Shown here one piece after another: positions 1-9,591 of a stretch of DNA of 64,000 nucleotides. This DNA is from DATAAP01 sp041690495 (GTDB lineage Bacteria > Pseudomonadota > Alphaproteobacteria > CACIAM-22H2). Both the position numbers and the translations under genes were made by a program. The first letter of the stretch is position 1; every line of letters begins with the position of its first letter. The notes under the pieces were generated by a model. The model was not told the DNA's origin. It did not search any database and saw nothing but the letters and a program-made list of their open reading frames with translations. The stretch covers positions 3,101 to 67,100 of the forward strand of contig JAWLHE010000015.1 in NCBI GenBank assembly GCA_041690495.1. Reading direction: 5' to 3'.

Positions 1-958
1 CTACGACCGCACCCGCGCCCTGATGGACGGCCGGGTCGGCGTCGAGGGCTGCGATGTCACATACCTGCCGCTGTCGCCGGAGGAAGTGTTCTTTCGCGCG
101 TTTCGACATCACGAGTTCGACGTCACCGAGCTGTCCTTCAGCACGTATATGATGACGCGGGCGCGCGGCACCTGCCCCTATCTGGCCATTCCGGTTTTCG
201 TCAGCCGCGCTTTCCGCCATTCGGCCATCTATATCCGCACCGACCGCGGCATCACCCGGCCCGAGGATATCAAGGGTCGCAAGGTCGGCGTTCCCGAATA
301 CCAGGTGACGGCGGCGCTATGGGTGCGGGGCATGCTGAAGGACGAGTACGGGGTCGATCCTGCTGACGTCGACTGGTATTCGGGCGGCGTCGAGGAGCCA
401 GGACGTCACGAGAAGGCGGACCTGAAGCTGCCGCCCGGAGTCCGCCTTACTGCCATCCCCGCCGGGCACACCCTCGGCGCCATGCTTGCGGCCGGCGAGA
501 TCGACGCCCTCGTGGCGCCGCGCGCGCCGTCGTGCTTTTCACGTCATGCGCCGCATGTCGGGCGGTTGTTCGCCGATTTCCGCGCCGCCGAGAAGGCCTA
601 TTGGAAGAAGACCGGCATCTTCCCGATCATGCACGTTGTCGGCATCCGCGAGAGCCTGGTCGAGCGCTATCCATGGCTGCCCGCCAGCGTATTCAAGGCG
701 TTCGTTCAGGCGAAGGCACTGGCATTGCCTGAGCTGCACGAGGTTGCCGCCCTCAAATACATGCTGCCATGGGTCGCCGCCGAAGTGGAGGAGACCGAGG
801 CGGTGATGGGAACGGATTTCTGGCCTTACGGCATCGACCGCAACAAGCCGACGCTCGATGCGATCATGCGCTACTCCTACGAGCAGGGCCTCTCCGGCCG
901 GCTCCTCGGCCCCACGGAGCTGTTCGCGCCATCGACTTTCGAGCGATTTAAAGTCTGA
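1..958 (+). CDS. Substrate-binding / 4,5-dihydroxyphthalate decarboxylase-like protein (5' truncated)
   Basis: The reading frame is open from base 2 to the TGA at 956-958, so the gene begins before the window; the ATG at 23 is internal. The visible 318 residues have the look of the periplasmic-binding-protein type 2 fold family that includes 4,5-dihydroxyphthalate decarboxylase-like proteins and NMT1/SsuA-like binding proteins: an opening YDRTRALMDGRV segment, a SFSTYMM stretch, then PEDIKGRKVGVPEYQ, followed by an aspartate/arginine-rich C-terminal half. No signal peptide can be judged because the N terminus is missing. It lies 22 bases before a TAXI-type TRAP transporter, so it may supply or process the same carboxylated substrate. 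The family is often over-annotated as a decarboxylase; the true substrate is unknown. Confidence 0.8.
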   Translation, partial: YDRTRALMDGRVGVEGCDVTYLPLSPEEVFFRAFRHHEFDVTELSFSTYMMTRARGTCPYLAIPVFVSRAFRHSAIYIRTDRGITRPEDIKGRKVGVPEYQVTAALWVRGMLKDEYGVDPADVDWYSGGVEEPGRHEKADLKLPPGVRLTAIPAGHTLGAMLAAGEIDALVAPRAPSCFSRHAPHVGRLFADFRAAEKAYWKKTGIFPIMHVVGIRESLVERYPWLPASVFKAFVQAKALALPELHEVAALKYMLPWVAAEVEETEAVMGTDFWPYGIDRNKPTLDAIMRYSYEQGLSGRLLGPTELFAPSTFERFKV

Positions 959-980
959 CAGAAATCAGGGAGGACAAGCA

Positions 981-1970
981 ATGAAACGACTGATTTTCGC
1001 ATTGGCGACGCTGGTGCTCGGCGCTACGGCTGCGGACGCCCAGTCGGGCCCGCCCTACCGGCTCACGCTCGCGGGCGCCAGCGCCGGCGGCCTCTGGTCG
1101 CAGCTCGGCGTCGGCGTCGATCAGGCGGTCTCCGCGGCGTTTCCCGGCTCGACGATAACCTATCAGACCAGCGGCGGCGGCCTCGCCAACCTGCCGATGG
1201 TCGCAAGCGGCCGAGTGCCGATGGGCATTGCGCTCGACGCCGAGATCGACATCGCCATGAAAGGCGAGGAGCCGTTCAAGGAACCGGTCAAGGGGTTCCG
1301 AATGCTCGCGCGCCTCTACGAGGCGCAGATCAACTACATGCTCGTGACCCAGGAGTTCTCGGAGAAATACGGTATCAAGACGCTCGACGACCTGGTCCGG
1401 AAGAAGCCGCCGGTGCGCGTTGCCATCAACCGCCGCGGCAACGCGACCGGAAGGATCAGCGCGCTGTTCTTCGAGGCCGTCGGCATCACGCCGCAGGTGG
1501 TCGAGAGCTGGGGCGGGCAGGTTGTCTACGCCGCGTCGGGCGAGCAGGCCAACCTCGCCATGGACCGTCGCATCGACATGATCCATAACGGCCTGTTCAT
1601 TCCCGACCGATCGATTCTGCAGATCACCAATTCGGTGCCGATGGTGTGGCTGACGACGACGCCGGCAGTGGTCGAGAAGGTCGCCAAGGAGAGCGCGGGA
1701 AAGCCGTATCTTGTCAAGGCGGGCGCCTATCCATGGCTGAAGCATGATGTACTGACGACGGCGCATGGCGCGGTCATCACCGTCAGCGAGAAAATGGACG
1801 ACAAGACCGCCTACAATCTCGCCAAGGCGATCACAGAGAACGTCGGCAAGATCAGCGGTCAGAGCAAGGCGCTCGCCTCGGTCGACAAGAAGGTCGTGGC
1901 AAGCGGTTCGATCGTGCCGTTCCATCCCGGCGCCGAGCGTTACTACCGCGAGGCCGGGCTGCTGAAATAA
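981..1970 (+). CDS. TAXI family TRAP transporter solute-binding protein
   Basis: A 329-residue exported protein. The start is fixed by a strong ribosome-binding site (GGGAGGAC) 6 bases before the ATG and by a clear signal peptide (about residues 1-21, ending in ADAQS). The mature protein begins with LTLAGASAGGLWSQLG, the glycine-rich opening typical of TAXI (TRAP-associated extracytoplasmic immunogenic) receptors, and continues with the YQTSGGGLANL segment that lines the ligand site in this family. It should capture a small organic acid in the periplasm and hand it to the fused permease encoded 26 bases downstream. The ligand cannot be read from sequence. Length is normal for the family. Confidence 0.9.
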   Translation: MKRLIFALATLVLGATAADAQSGPPYRLTLAGASAGGLWSQLGVGVDQAVSAAFPGSTITYQTSGGGLANLPMVASGRVPMGIALDAEIDIAMKGEEPFKEPVKGFRMLARLYEAQINYMLVTQEFSEKYGIKTLDDLVRKKPPVRVAINRRGNATGRISALFFEAVGITPQVVESWGGQVVYAASGEQANLAMDRRIDMIHNGLFIPDRSILQITNSVPMVWLTTTPAVVEKVAKESAGKPYLVKAGAYPWLKHDVLTTAHGAVITVSEKMDDKTAYNLAKAITENVGKISGQSKALASVDKKVVASGSIVPFHPGAERYYREAGLLK

Positions 1971-1996
1971 GCGGCGCCCACGCGGGGCAGCTCCGG

Positions 1997-3949
1997 ATGG
2001 CGACGGCCAGCGCGGGCGCCGCGGGAAAGACCCTCGGCGCCCGCCTCATCGGTCTGTTTTTTTCCGTCGGTGCGAGGCGCCGGCCCAGGGGCGTTGTCGC
2101 CTGGCTCATCCTGCCCTTCGCGATCGCGATCGGCATCTGGGTGATCTATGCGGCGCTGTTCGCCTTCATCGATCCGCTGGCGCACAGCATGATCTTCGCC
2201 TGCGGCATGCTTGGGTTGCTCTTCCTGGTGTGCGGTGCCTCGCCGAACTCGGACCCGGTGCGGCCGCACTGGACCGATTGGCCGCTGGCTGCCTTGAGCA
2301 TCACCTCGGGCATTTATTTCTTCCTTCACATCAGGGAGATCGCGACCCGGATCACCCTGCTCGATCCGCTGAGCGCGTCCGACATCTTCTTCGGCACGTC
2401 GATGTTCCTCCTGACGCTGGAGGCGACGCGGCGCGCAACCGGACTGGGGCTGACCCTGGTCGTGCTGGTCTTCGTGGCCTACAACCTGTTCGGCGACCTG
2501 CTCGGCGGCGTGCTCGGCCACGGCAAGATCGGTTTCACGCATTTCCTCGATGTCATGGTCTTCACGACGGACGGGATCTTCGGCGTCGCCGTGCGCGTCG
2601 CCGCGACGTATGCGTTCCTGTTCGTCCTGTTCGGGACGATTCTCGAGCGGGCCGGGGGCGCGCGGTTCTTCTTCAATATTGCGGCGGTGTTCACCGGACG
2701 CCGGCCGGGCGGTCCTGCGAAGGTGGCGGTGATCTCGTCGGGCCTCTACGGGATGGTCTCGGGCAGCCCGACCGCGGACGTCGTGACGACCGGCTCGGTC
2801 ACGATCCCGATCATGAAGCGGCTCGGCTATTCCGGCACCACCGCCGGCGCCATCGAGGTCGGCGCCTCGACCGGAGGCAGCATCATGCCGCCGGTCATGG
2901 GTTCGGCCGCCTTCATCATGGCCGAGTATACCGGCATCCCTTACCGCGACATCGCCATCGCGGCGCTCATTCCCGCGATCCTCTACTATGTCGGCGTCTA
3001 TGCCCAGGTGCATCTGCGGTCGTTGCGGCTCGGCTTCCATGGCCTGCCGGAAGAGCAGATCCCGACGCTGCGGGCGACGATGAAGGACGGCGGCATCTTC
3101 ATCGTGCCGTTGATCGTACTGGTCGTGTTCCTGCTGCTCGGCTACTCGCCCAGCATGGTCGCGGTCGCGGCCGCGGTCTCGGTCGTCGTCGTCGCCGCGG
3201 TGCGCAGAGATACACGCATAGGTCCGATCCGCCTGCTGAATGCGCTCGCCGATGCGACCATGCTGATGATCACCGTCACAGCCGCCTGCGCGGCGGCGGG
3301 CCTGGTCATTGGCGGCATCAGCATGACCGGCCTGGCGCAGAAGTTCGGCCATCTGGTCGGCCTGGTTGCCGGCGGGGAGCTGCTGCCTTCGTTGCTGGTT
3401 ATCGCGGTGCTTTCGCTGCTGCTCGGCATGGGCATGCCGACCCCGAACGTCTATATCCTGAGCGCCGTTCTGTCCGGTCCGATGCTGGCGAGCCTGGGCG
3501 TGGACAAGATGTCGGGCAATTTGTTCCTCGTATACTTCGCGGCGCTGTCGGCAATGACGCCGCCTGTCGCCGTCGCCGCCTATGCGGCAGCGCCGATTGC
3601 GGACGCAAACCCGTTGCATATCGGATTCACCGCCGTCCGCTTCTGCCTTGCCGCATTCATCGTGCCGTTCGCCTTCATCTACGGGCCGGAGCTGCTGCTC
3701 AACGGCCCTGTGTGGAAAATCGCGCTCAGCTTCGGCACCGCTGTGCTCGGCGTGATCCTGCTGGCCGGCGCGGCCGAAGGCTGGTTGCGCGGGCCCTTGG
3801 CATGGCACGCACGGCTTCTGCTCGGTGCTGCTGCGCTTGCCTTCATCGTCCCCGGTACCACGGCGGCGCTGGTCGCAATCGGCTTGGCCGCCGCGGGTCT
3901 CGGGTTGAACTGGCTGGTACGTGGCGGCGTGGCGCGGACATCGCTCTGA
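1997..3949 (+). CDS. TRAP transporter fused permease (4TM/12TM)
   Basis: A 650-residue polytopic membrane protein that combines the small (DctQ-like) and large (DctM-like) TRAP permease subunits, as is usual for TAXI-type systems. Hydrophobic segments run through the whole length. The large-subunit core shows the TSGLYGMVSGSP-like stretch near residue 250 (here ISSGLYGMVSGSPTAD), the GGSIMPPVMGSAAF segment near 300 and GMGMPTPNVYIL near 480, all characteristic of DctM transport domains. Uptake is driven by an ion gradient across the inner membrane. It forms an operon with the upstream binding protein. Translation probably starts at ATG 1997. A hairpin terminator follows at 4060-4105. Confidence 0.92.
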   Translation: MATASAGAAGKTLGARLIGLFFSVGARRRPRGVVAWLILPFAIAIGIWVIYAALFAFIDPLAHSMIFACGMLGLLFLVCGASPNSDPVRPHWTDWPLAALSITSGIYFFLHIREIATRITLLDPLSASDIFFGTSMFLLTLEATRRATGLGLTLVVLVFVAYNLFGDLLGGVLGHGKIGFTHFLDVMVFTTDGIFGVAVRVAATYAFLFVLFGTILERAGGARFFFNIAAVFTGRRPGGPAKVAVISSGLYGMVSGSPTADVVTTGSVTIPIMKRLGYSGTTAGAIEVGASTGGSIMPPVMGSAAFIMAEYTGIPYRDIAIAALIPAILYYVGVYAQVHLRSLRLGFHGLPEEQIPTLRATMKDGGIFIVPLIVLVVFLLLGYSPSMVAVAAAVSVVVVAAVRRDTRIGPIRLLNALADATMLMITVTAACAAAGLVIGGISMTGLAQKFGHLVGLVAGGELLPSLLVIAVLSLLLGMGMPTPNVYILSAVLSGPMLASLGVDKMSGNLFLVYFAALSAMTPPVAVAAYAAAPIADANPLHIGFTAVRFCLAAFIVPFAFIYGPELLLNGPVWKIALSFGTAVLGVILLAGAAEGWLRGPLAWHARLLLGAAALAFIVPGTTAALVAIGLAAAGLGLNWLVRGGVARTSL

Positions 3950-4059
3950 GCCGCCGGGGCTCGCCGCGAGAAGGCTCTGTGGAACGAATGACGCGCACCG
4001 GCGTTGTCCCGGTGTCCGAACGCAAAAATATCGGAAACGATATCGATGCGAACGGATAA

Positions 4060-4105
4060 GGACCCGCCGCAGCTAGCTCTCAGGAGCAAAGTTGCGGCGG
4101 GTTCC
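4060..4105. terminator. Hairpin terminator between convergent genes
   Basis: A 12-13 base arm GGACCCGCCGCA (4060-4071) pairs with TGCGGCGGGTTCC (4093-4105) across a 21-base loop, with one bulged base. It sits between the TRAP permease and the convergent DinG-type helicase gene (stop at 4111) and could end transcription from either side. The U-tract is weak, so efficiency is uncertain. Confidence 0.6.
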
Positions 4106-4110
4106 TTGCT

Positions 4111-6879
4111 TCAGGACCTTGCCTTGCGGCCGAGGAACTCGGCAGTCTTCTGCACAGCTTCGGCGAGCCCGATGCGCTGGATCTCGACGCCAGGCGGAAA
4201 TGCGCCGCACAGCCGTGAGGGCAGGCGGGGATCGAGCAGCACAAACACGCCATGATCGTCGGCGCGGCGGACCAGCCGGCCGAAGGCCTGCTTGAGCTTC
4301 AGCCTGGTCAGCATGTCGTCATACGCAGCCCCGCCGAACGCGGCCTTGCGCGCGCGGTGCAGGATGTCGGGGCGCGGCCACGGCACGCGGTCGAACACGA
4401 TCAGGCGCAGGCTGCGGCCCGGCACGTCGACGCCGTCGCGGACCGCGTCGGTGCCGAGCAGGCACGCATCCTCCTCGGCGCGGAAAATGTCGATCAGGGT
4501 GCCGGTATCGAGCCCGTCCACATGCTGGGCATAGAGCGGCAGGCCGTCCTCCTCCAGTGCCCTGGCGATGCGGGCATGCACGGCCTTGAGGCGGCTGATC
4601 GCGGTGAACAGGCCGAGCGCGCCACCGCCCGCGGCGACGAACAGTGCACGGTAGGCTGCGGCAAGCTGCGCCACGTCACCGCGCACGTCCTTGACCACCA
4701 GCACGCGCGTCTGCGCCGAATAGTCGAACGGCGAGGGGACCGCGGCGCGCGTGGCCTCGGGCAGATGCCGCGCCCCCGTGCGCTGCTCCGCTGCGCGCCA
4801 GTCCGCCTCGGGATCGCCGGTGCCGTCGGTAAGCGTGGCCGAGGTGACGAGCACGCCGTGGGCGGGCTGCACCACCGCCTCGGCGAACGGCATGGTCGGA
4901 TCGACCCAGTGGCGGTGCAGCCCGACATCGACCTCGCGGCCGTCGAGGCGGTCGACCGAGAACCAGTCGACGAATTCATTCGGCGTCTCGCGTTCCAGCG
5001 CCGCCAGCATGCCGCGCCAGGCGCCGAGCTTGTCGAGCCCGCGCCGCGCCAGGCTACGGGCGATCGACTCGATACGGATGCGCGTGCCGCTGTCGAGCTC
5101 CGAAGCCTTCTCCTCCAGCGTTCTGGTCAGCCGTTTGGCGAGCAACGTCATCGGCTCCATGAGCCGTTTCAACGCATCGTCCAGGCGCAGCGCCGCATCG
5201 AGCAGGCCCGGAACCGGCGGCGCCGGATCCGTCTCGATGCTGTAGCCGTCGTCGCTGCCGTCGGTGCGGGCGTAGACCTGCTGGCGGACGACGGCGAGAA
5301 ACGCTTCGGCCGGTCCTGCCGGGTTGCCTGCGAGCCGCTGCAGCCATTGATCGCCGGGCAGGGCGCGCGCGGCGCGCAGCACCGCATCGAGCGCCGTCTC
5401 GGCCTCGCCGTCGCCGGCGATCAGCTCCTCGCATCGCGCCTTGAGGCCGCGTGCGCGCGAGCTGCGCCGGCCTTCCTCGCGGCCGAGCAGCCAGCGGCGC
5501 AGCTCGTGCGTCTCCTCACCGGACAGGAAGGCGGAGAACGCCCCGTCTGCGGCATCGAACACATGATGCCCCTCGTCGAACACGTAGCGCGTTGGCAGGG
5601 TCGTGTCGTCGACGCCGCCGAGCGCGGCCTGGTACATGACCAGGGCATGATTGCCAATGACGATGTCGGCGCGGCGCGCGCGGCGGATGCTCTTCTCGAC
5701 GAAGCATTTACGGTAATGGCTGCAGGCCGAATAGATGCATTCGCCGCGCCGGTCGGCGAGGCCCCGCGTGCGGGCGCGCCCCGCAAGATCGGCAAGCCAG
5801 GCCGGAAAATCGCCGCCTACCATGTCGCCATCGCGCGTCGCGGCGACCCAGCGGGCCATCAGCCCGAGCGCCACCGCGTCCTGCGGCCGCGTCGCGAGCC
5901 CGGCGAGCGCTTCCTCATAGTTGAGCAGGCAGAAATAGTTCTCGCGGCCTTTGCGGATCACAACGTGGCGCTGCTTCTCGGCCGGGTCGGGAAACAGACG
6001 GTCGAGCTCGCGATCGATCTGATGCTGCAGGTTTCGGGTGTAGGTCGAGATCCAGACCGGGCCGTCGTTCTTCTCCGCCCACACCGTCGCCGGGGCGAGA
6101 TAGCCGAGCGTCTTGCCCACGCCGGTGCCGGCCTCGGCCAGAACGAGGCGGGGCGTGTCGGCGTCGTCGCGCGGCATGAAGGCGGCGCTCGCGGACGATG
6201 CGTAGTCGGCCTGCTGCGGGCGCGGCTCGGCATCGCCGCCGAGCATCTTGACCAGCCGTGCGCGCGCCTCGACCGGTTCGACCGGCCAGCTCTCGGCCGG
6301 CGTTGCCGGCGCGAACTCGGCCCATTCCGCCAGCGTCTGCCAGATGTGGAGCGCGTTGGTCGCGCGTGCGTGCTGGAAGGCCTCGGGCGCGTCGCCGAGA
6401 GCGGCCAGCACGGCGGGACCCCAGCGCCAGCCGCCGCGCGCCATGACGCGGGCGAGCCCGATCGTGTCCTGGCCGCTCTCGGAGCGCCGCTCATAGGCGC
6501 GCATCTCGGCAAGCTCGGCCAGAAGTCGGCGCGTGATCTCGAACAGCGCCAGCGCCTGGCTCGCCGGATCCGCGCCGTGCGGGACGTCGAGCGCTGCCGC
6601 GAGACCGCGCGGCGTCGGCAGGCAGAACCGCGCCGGCCGCACGAAGGCAAAGAGCTCGAGCAGGTCGAGTGCGGCGAAGCGCTCGATGCCGAGCCGCCGC
6701 GCCGTCGCCGGCGCGTGCACCAGGATCGGCGGCGTGTTGCGCGCGCGCACCGCCGCTTCCTCGGCGGGAAGCTCGAGCAGCTCGCCGTCCGGCGTCAGCC
6801 ACGCCGCCCGCGTTATGCCGGCAATCAGCGCCGGGGCATTTGGCACGAGATGGTTTGCGGGTGGGCGCGGCACGTTCAT
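4111..6879 (-). CDS. DinG-family ATP-dependent DNA helicase (XPD/Rad3-like, Fe-S)
   Basis: A 922-residue superfamily 2 helicase. I chose the ATG at 6879 (MNVPRPP) because the open frame upstream of it lacks helicase features. Visible motifs: Walker A AEAGTGVGKT near residue 250, the DEGH box (VFDEGHHVFD) near 435, and four cysteines between about 315 and 385 (FCLLNYEE, then CIYSAC and KCF) arranged like the Fe-S cluster domain of XPD/DinG. Near the C terminus are the helicase motifs GVDVPGRSLRL and QAFGRLVRR. The N-terminal 200 residues are an extra region without an exonuclease signature. Likely role is unwinding of damaged or structured DNA. It is larger than E. coli DinG (716 aa). It lies 121 bases downstream of the MFS gene on the same strand. 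Confidence 0.9.
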   Translation of the reverse strand: MNVPRPPANHLVPNAPALIAGITRAAWLTPDGELLELPAEEAAVRARNTPPILVHAPATARRLGIERFAALDLLELFAFVRPARFCLPTPRGLAAALDVPHGADPASQALALFEITRRLLAELAEMRAYERRSESGQDTIGLARVMARGGWRWGPAVLAALGDAPEAFQHARATNALHIWQTLAEWAEFAPATPAESWPVEPVEARARLVKMLGGDAEPRPQQADYASSASAAFMPRDDADTPRLVLAEAGTGVGKTLGYLAPATVWAEKNDGPVWISTYTRNLQHQIDRELDRLFPDPAEKQRHVVIRKGRENYFCLLNYEEALAGLATRPQDAVALGLMARWVAATRDGDMVGGDFPAWLADLAGRARTRGLADRRGECIYSACSHYRKCFVEKSIRRARRADIVIGNHALVMYQAALGGVDDTTLPTRYVFDEGHHVFDAADGAFSAFLSGEETHELRRWLLGREEGRRSSRARGLKARCEELIAGDGEAETALDAVLRAARALPGDQWLQRLAGNPAGPAEAFLAVVRQQVYARTDGSDDGYSIETDPAPPVPGLLDAALRLDDALKRLMEPMTLLAKRLTRTLEEKASELDSGTRIRIESIARSLARRGLDKLGAWRGMLAALERETPNEFVDWFSVDRLDGREVDVGLHRHWVDPTMPFAEAVVQPAHGVLVTSATLTDGTGDPEADWRAAEQRTGARHLPEATRAAVPSPFDYSAQTRVLVVKDVRGDVAQLAAAYRALFVAAGGGALGLFTAISRLKAVHARIARALEEDGLPLYAQHVDGLDTGTLIDIFRAEEDACLLGTDAVRDGVDVPGRSLRLIVFDRVPWPRPDILHRARKAAFGGAAYDDMLTRLKLKQAFGRLVRRADDHGVFVLLDPRLPSRLCGAFPPGVEIQRIGLAEAVQKTAEFLGRKARS

Positions 6880-7000
6880 CGGCCGCACTATATGGTCTGG
6901 ATCGTGCCGCGGCCATGGTGGCGCAAGACCGCGGTTAACGGGGCCGCTGAATACGGAGAAGATGCTACTTAGGGCGGAATTGGGAGAGGCCCGCCACTCG

Positions 7001-8536
7001 CTAAGGGAGCGAAGGACGTGTTGCGAGAGCACGGCTTCCGGCTGCGATGGCGAGCGCGACGAGGATCAGAACCGCCGCAACCGCGAACGTGAACCGCATC
7101 CCGGCGGCGACGGCCTCCGGACGCGCTGCTGCCACGTCGACTGCCCTCGACGCGAGCGCGAACACGGCGCCCATGGCGGATGCGCCGGTGATCAGCCCGA
7201 GATTGCGCGACAGGTTGAGCATGCCGGAGATGACGCCCCGCTGGTCGGGGCGGGCATCCGTCATGACGGCGGTGTTGTTGGCCGTCTGGAACAGTGCGTA
7301 GCCGGCGGTGATGACGACCATGGGGGCGATGTATCCGGCGATCGCGAACGCTGCCGGCGACATCGATAGAATGAAAGAACCGGCCGCTATCGCGATGAGC
7401 CCGATGACGGTCATACGCTGTGCGCCGAGTCGGTCGACAAGGCGGCCGGCTGGCACGCCGGTCAGCGCGGCGGCAAGCGGCCCGACCGACATGACAAGTC
7501 CGACAAGGGCCGCGTCGAGCCCGAGCGCGCGCGAGAGATAGAACGGCCCGACCACCAGCGTCGCCATCAGCACCGTCGCGACGAGCGCGCTCATGGCGAG
7601 GCTCGCACTCAGCGCTGGATCGCGGAACATTGGCAACTGGATCAGCGGCGATGCGGCCTTCGCCTCGACGAGCACGAAAAGACCGACTCCGATCCCAGCA
7701 GCCAACAACAGCGACACATTGAGTGGACCAAAGCTGCCGCGCCCCATCGTCACGGCGAGCGCATAGGCCGCGAGCGTCAGGGCAAGCAGCAGCGTACCCA
7801 CCTTGTCGAAGCCGGTCCGAACGGTCTTCGGCTCCCGGCGGTCGGCGGGCAGGTAGCGGCGCGCGAGAAGGAAAGTCAGGGTGCCCAGCGGCACGTTAAC
7901 GAGGAAGATTGCCCGCCAACCGAGTTCGGCGATCAGAATGCCGCCGAGCGATGGACCGAGAGCGGTGCCGATCGCGGACATCGTTCCGAGCAGCCCCATC
8001 GCGCTGCCGGTCTTTGCCTTTGGCACCGCCTCGCCGACGAACGCGATGGTGAGGGCCATCATGATGGCCGCTCCGAGGCCCTGCGCCGCCCGGCCGGCGA
8101 TCAGCAGCCAGAGCGTCGGCGCGACACCGCACAGGACCGAGGCCGCCGTGAACAGGAAGAGTCCCGCCAGCAGAAGCCGGCGGCGGCCGGTGATGTCGCC
8201 GAGCCGTCCGACGCTGACGATCAGGGTGGTGATGGCGAGGAGATAGGCGAGGACGATCCATTGCACGTCTTGGAAGGAGGCGCTGAACGCCTCGGCCAGC
8301 GTCGGCAAGGCGACATTGGCGATGCTGGTGCCGAGCGAGGACAGCAACATGGATAGCGAAAGGCCGGCGAGCACCCACCGGACCGAAGGGCTCCGTTCCG
8401 TATCACCGGCTACCGCCTCGTCTCGTCCTGCGATGATTGTCTTCAACAAGAACTCCGTTTTCTGATGGCTCCCGAACCTGGGGCCGTCCCAAACGTAGTC
8501 ACTTGGATGACACGGCGGAACATGCACGATTTGCAT
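7001..8536 (-). CDS. DHA2-type MFS drug/metabolite exporter
   Basis: A 511-residue inner-membrane transporter of the major facilitator superfamily. The first membrane segment begins near residue 50 (WVLAGLSLSMLLSSLGTSI), followed by the motif C-like ALPTLAEAF and the conserved loop 2-3 motif A (VGRLGDITGRRRLLL). The length and the number of hydrophobic segments fit the 14-helix DHA2 drug:H+ antiporter group. The N-terminal 45 residues look non-membrane, so a later non-ATG start (for example TTG at 8449) is possible. It is divergent from the LysR gene at 8590 with about 50 bases between them, so that regulator very probably controls it. The substrate is unknown. Confidence 0.88.
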   Translation of the reverse strand: MQIVHVPPCHPSDYVWDGPRFGSHQKTEFLLKTIIAGRDEAVAGDTERSPSVRWVLAGLSLSMLLSSLGTSIANVALPTLAEAFSASFQDVQWIVLAYLLAITTLIVSVGRLGDITGRRRLLLAGLFLFTAASVLCGVAPTLWLLIAGRAAQGLGAAIMMALTIAFVGEAVPKAKTGSAMGLLGTMSAIGTALGPSLGGILIAELGWRAIFLVNVPLGTLTFLLARRYLPADRREPKTVRTGFDKVGTLLLALTLAAYALAVTMGRGSFGPLNVSLLLAAGIGVGLFVLVEAKAASPLIQLPMFRDPALSASLAMSALVATVLMATLVVGPFYLSRALGLDAALVGLVMSVGPLAAALTGVPAGRLVDRLGAQRMTVIGLIAIAAGSFILSMSPAAFAIAGYIAPMVVITAGYALFQTANNTAVMTDARPDQRGVISGMLNLSRNLGLITGASAMGAVFALASRAVDVAAARPEAVAAGMRFTFAVAAVLILVALAIAAGSRALATRPSLP

Positions 8537-8589
8537 TTAATTCGTGCGTTTGACGCCATGTCATGATCAAGCCGTGCTATGGTCGATGC

Positions 8590-9558
8590 ATGGCAACCCC
8601 CGATCTCAATCTTCTGGTCACCCTTGATGTGCTGCTCGCGGAAGGCAGCGTTGCGCGCGCGGCCCAACGGTTGCGGCTCAGTCCGTCGGCGATGAGCCGG
8701 GCGCTGGCGCGACTGCGTGAGACGATGGGCGATCCGCTGCTGGTCAGGGCCGGACGCGGCCTCGTTCCGACACCCCGCGCGCTCGAACTCCGCAATCGGG
8801 TCAGTCAGCTCGTGCAGGACGCGGAAGCGGTCCTGCGCCCTGCCGAGAAGCTCGACCTCAAACGGCTCGTCCGGACGTTCACGCTGCGGACGAGCGAAGG
8901 TTTTGTGGAGAACTTCGGGCCGGACCTCATTGCTCGCGTCGGCGAGGAAGCTCCCGGCGTGCGGCTGCGCTTCGTGCAGAAGATGGACAAAGACAGCGCG
9001 CCGCTTCGCGACGCGGCCGTCGATCTGGAAACCGGCGTCGTCGGGAAGGCGGCGGGTCCGGAGTTGCGGGCGCAGGCACTGTTCCGGGACCGTTTTATCG
9101 GCGTCGTGCGCATGGGACACAAGCTGAGCAAAGGCAGGATCACTCCCTCGCGTTATGCAGCCGGCAGGCACATCCTCGTCTCGCGGCGGGGCCTGGATGA
9201 AGGACCGATTGACGAAGCCCTGAAGCCGCTCGGGCTGGGGCGGGAGATCGTCGCGATCGTCGGCGGCTTTTCGACCGCGCTGGCTCTCGCCCGGGCCTCC
9301 GACCTGATCGCCAGTGTCCCCGAGCGACACACCGGAACCCTGCGCGCCGGAATGCACAGTTTTCCCCTTCCGGTCTCCGCGCCGGAGATCACGGTTTCAA
9401 TGCTCTGGCATCCGCGCCTGGATGCCGATCCGGCGCATCGCTGGCTGCGCGGGTGCGTTCGGGACGCTTGCGCGGAGCGGCTCACCAAGTCATCGAGACG
9501 CGGAAGGGCTGCGAGCGTGAATGCGGGCCTGCATCCGCACCTGCGTGCTGACAGTTGA
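8590..9558 (+). CDS. LysR-family transcriptional regulator
   Basis: A 322-residue regulator. I preferred ATG 8590 (MATPDLNLLVTLDVLL) to the ATG at 8563 because LysR proteins typically open with a DLNLL-type segment. The helix-turn-helix lies at about residues 18-45 (GSVARAAQRLRLSPSAMSRALARL), followed by a substrate-binding domain from about residue 90. It is divergent from the MFS exporter gene, the classic layout in which LysR represses or activates the adjacent transport gene in response to the exported compound. The C-terminal 25 residues are unusually basic and may reflect a late stop. The effector is unknown. Confidence 0.9.
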   Translation: MATPDLNLLVTLDVLLAEGSVARAAQRLRLSPSAMSRALARLRETMGDPLLVRAGRGLVPTPRALELRNRVSQLVQDAEAVLRPAEKLDLKRLVRTFTLRTSEGFVENFGPDLIARVGEEAPGVRLRFVQKMDKDSAPLRDAAVDLETGVVGKAAGPELRAQALFRDRFIGVVRMGHKLSKGRITPSRYAAGRHILVSRRGLDEGPIDEALKPLGLGREIVAIVGGFSTALALARASDLIASVPERHTGTLRAGMHSFPLPVSAPEITVSMLWHPRLDADPAHRWLRGCVRDACAERLTKSSRRGRAASVNAGLHPHLRADS

Positions 9559-9591
9559 CGGCGGTGCCCTCGGCCCCTAGCTTCCGCGGCC

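Noticed and set aside
1943..3808. A 621-codon minus-strand frame opposite the TRAP permease
   Set aside because: Asp/His/Arg-rich shadow; the plus strand has a clear membrane permease.
4252..6972. A 906-codon plus-strand frame opposite the DinG-type helicase
   Set aside because: Shadow of a GC-rich gene; composition is Arg/Ala/Gly-rich with no domain, while the opposite strand has all helicase motifs.
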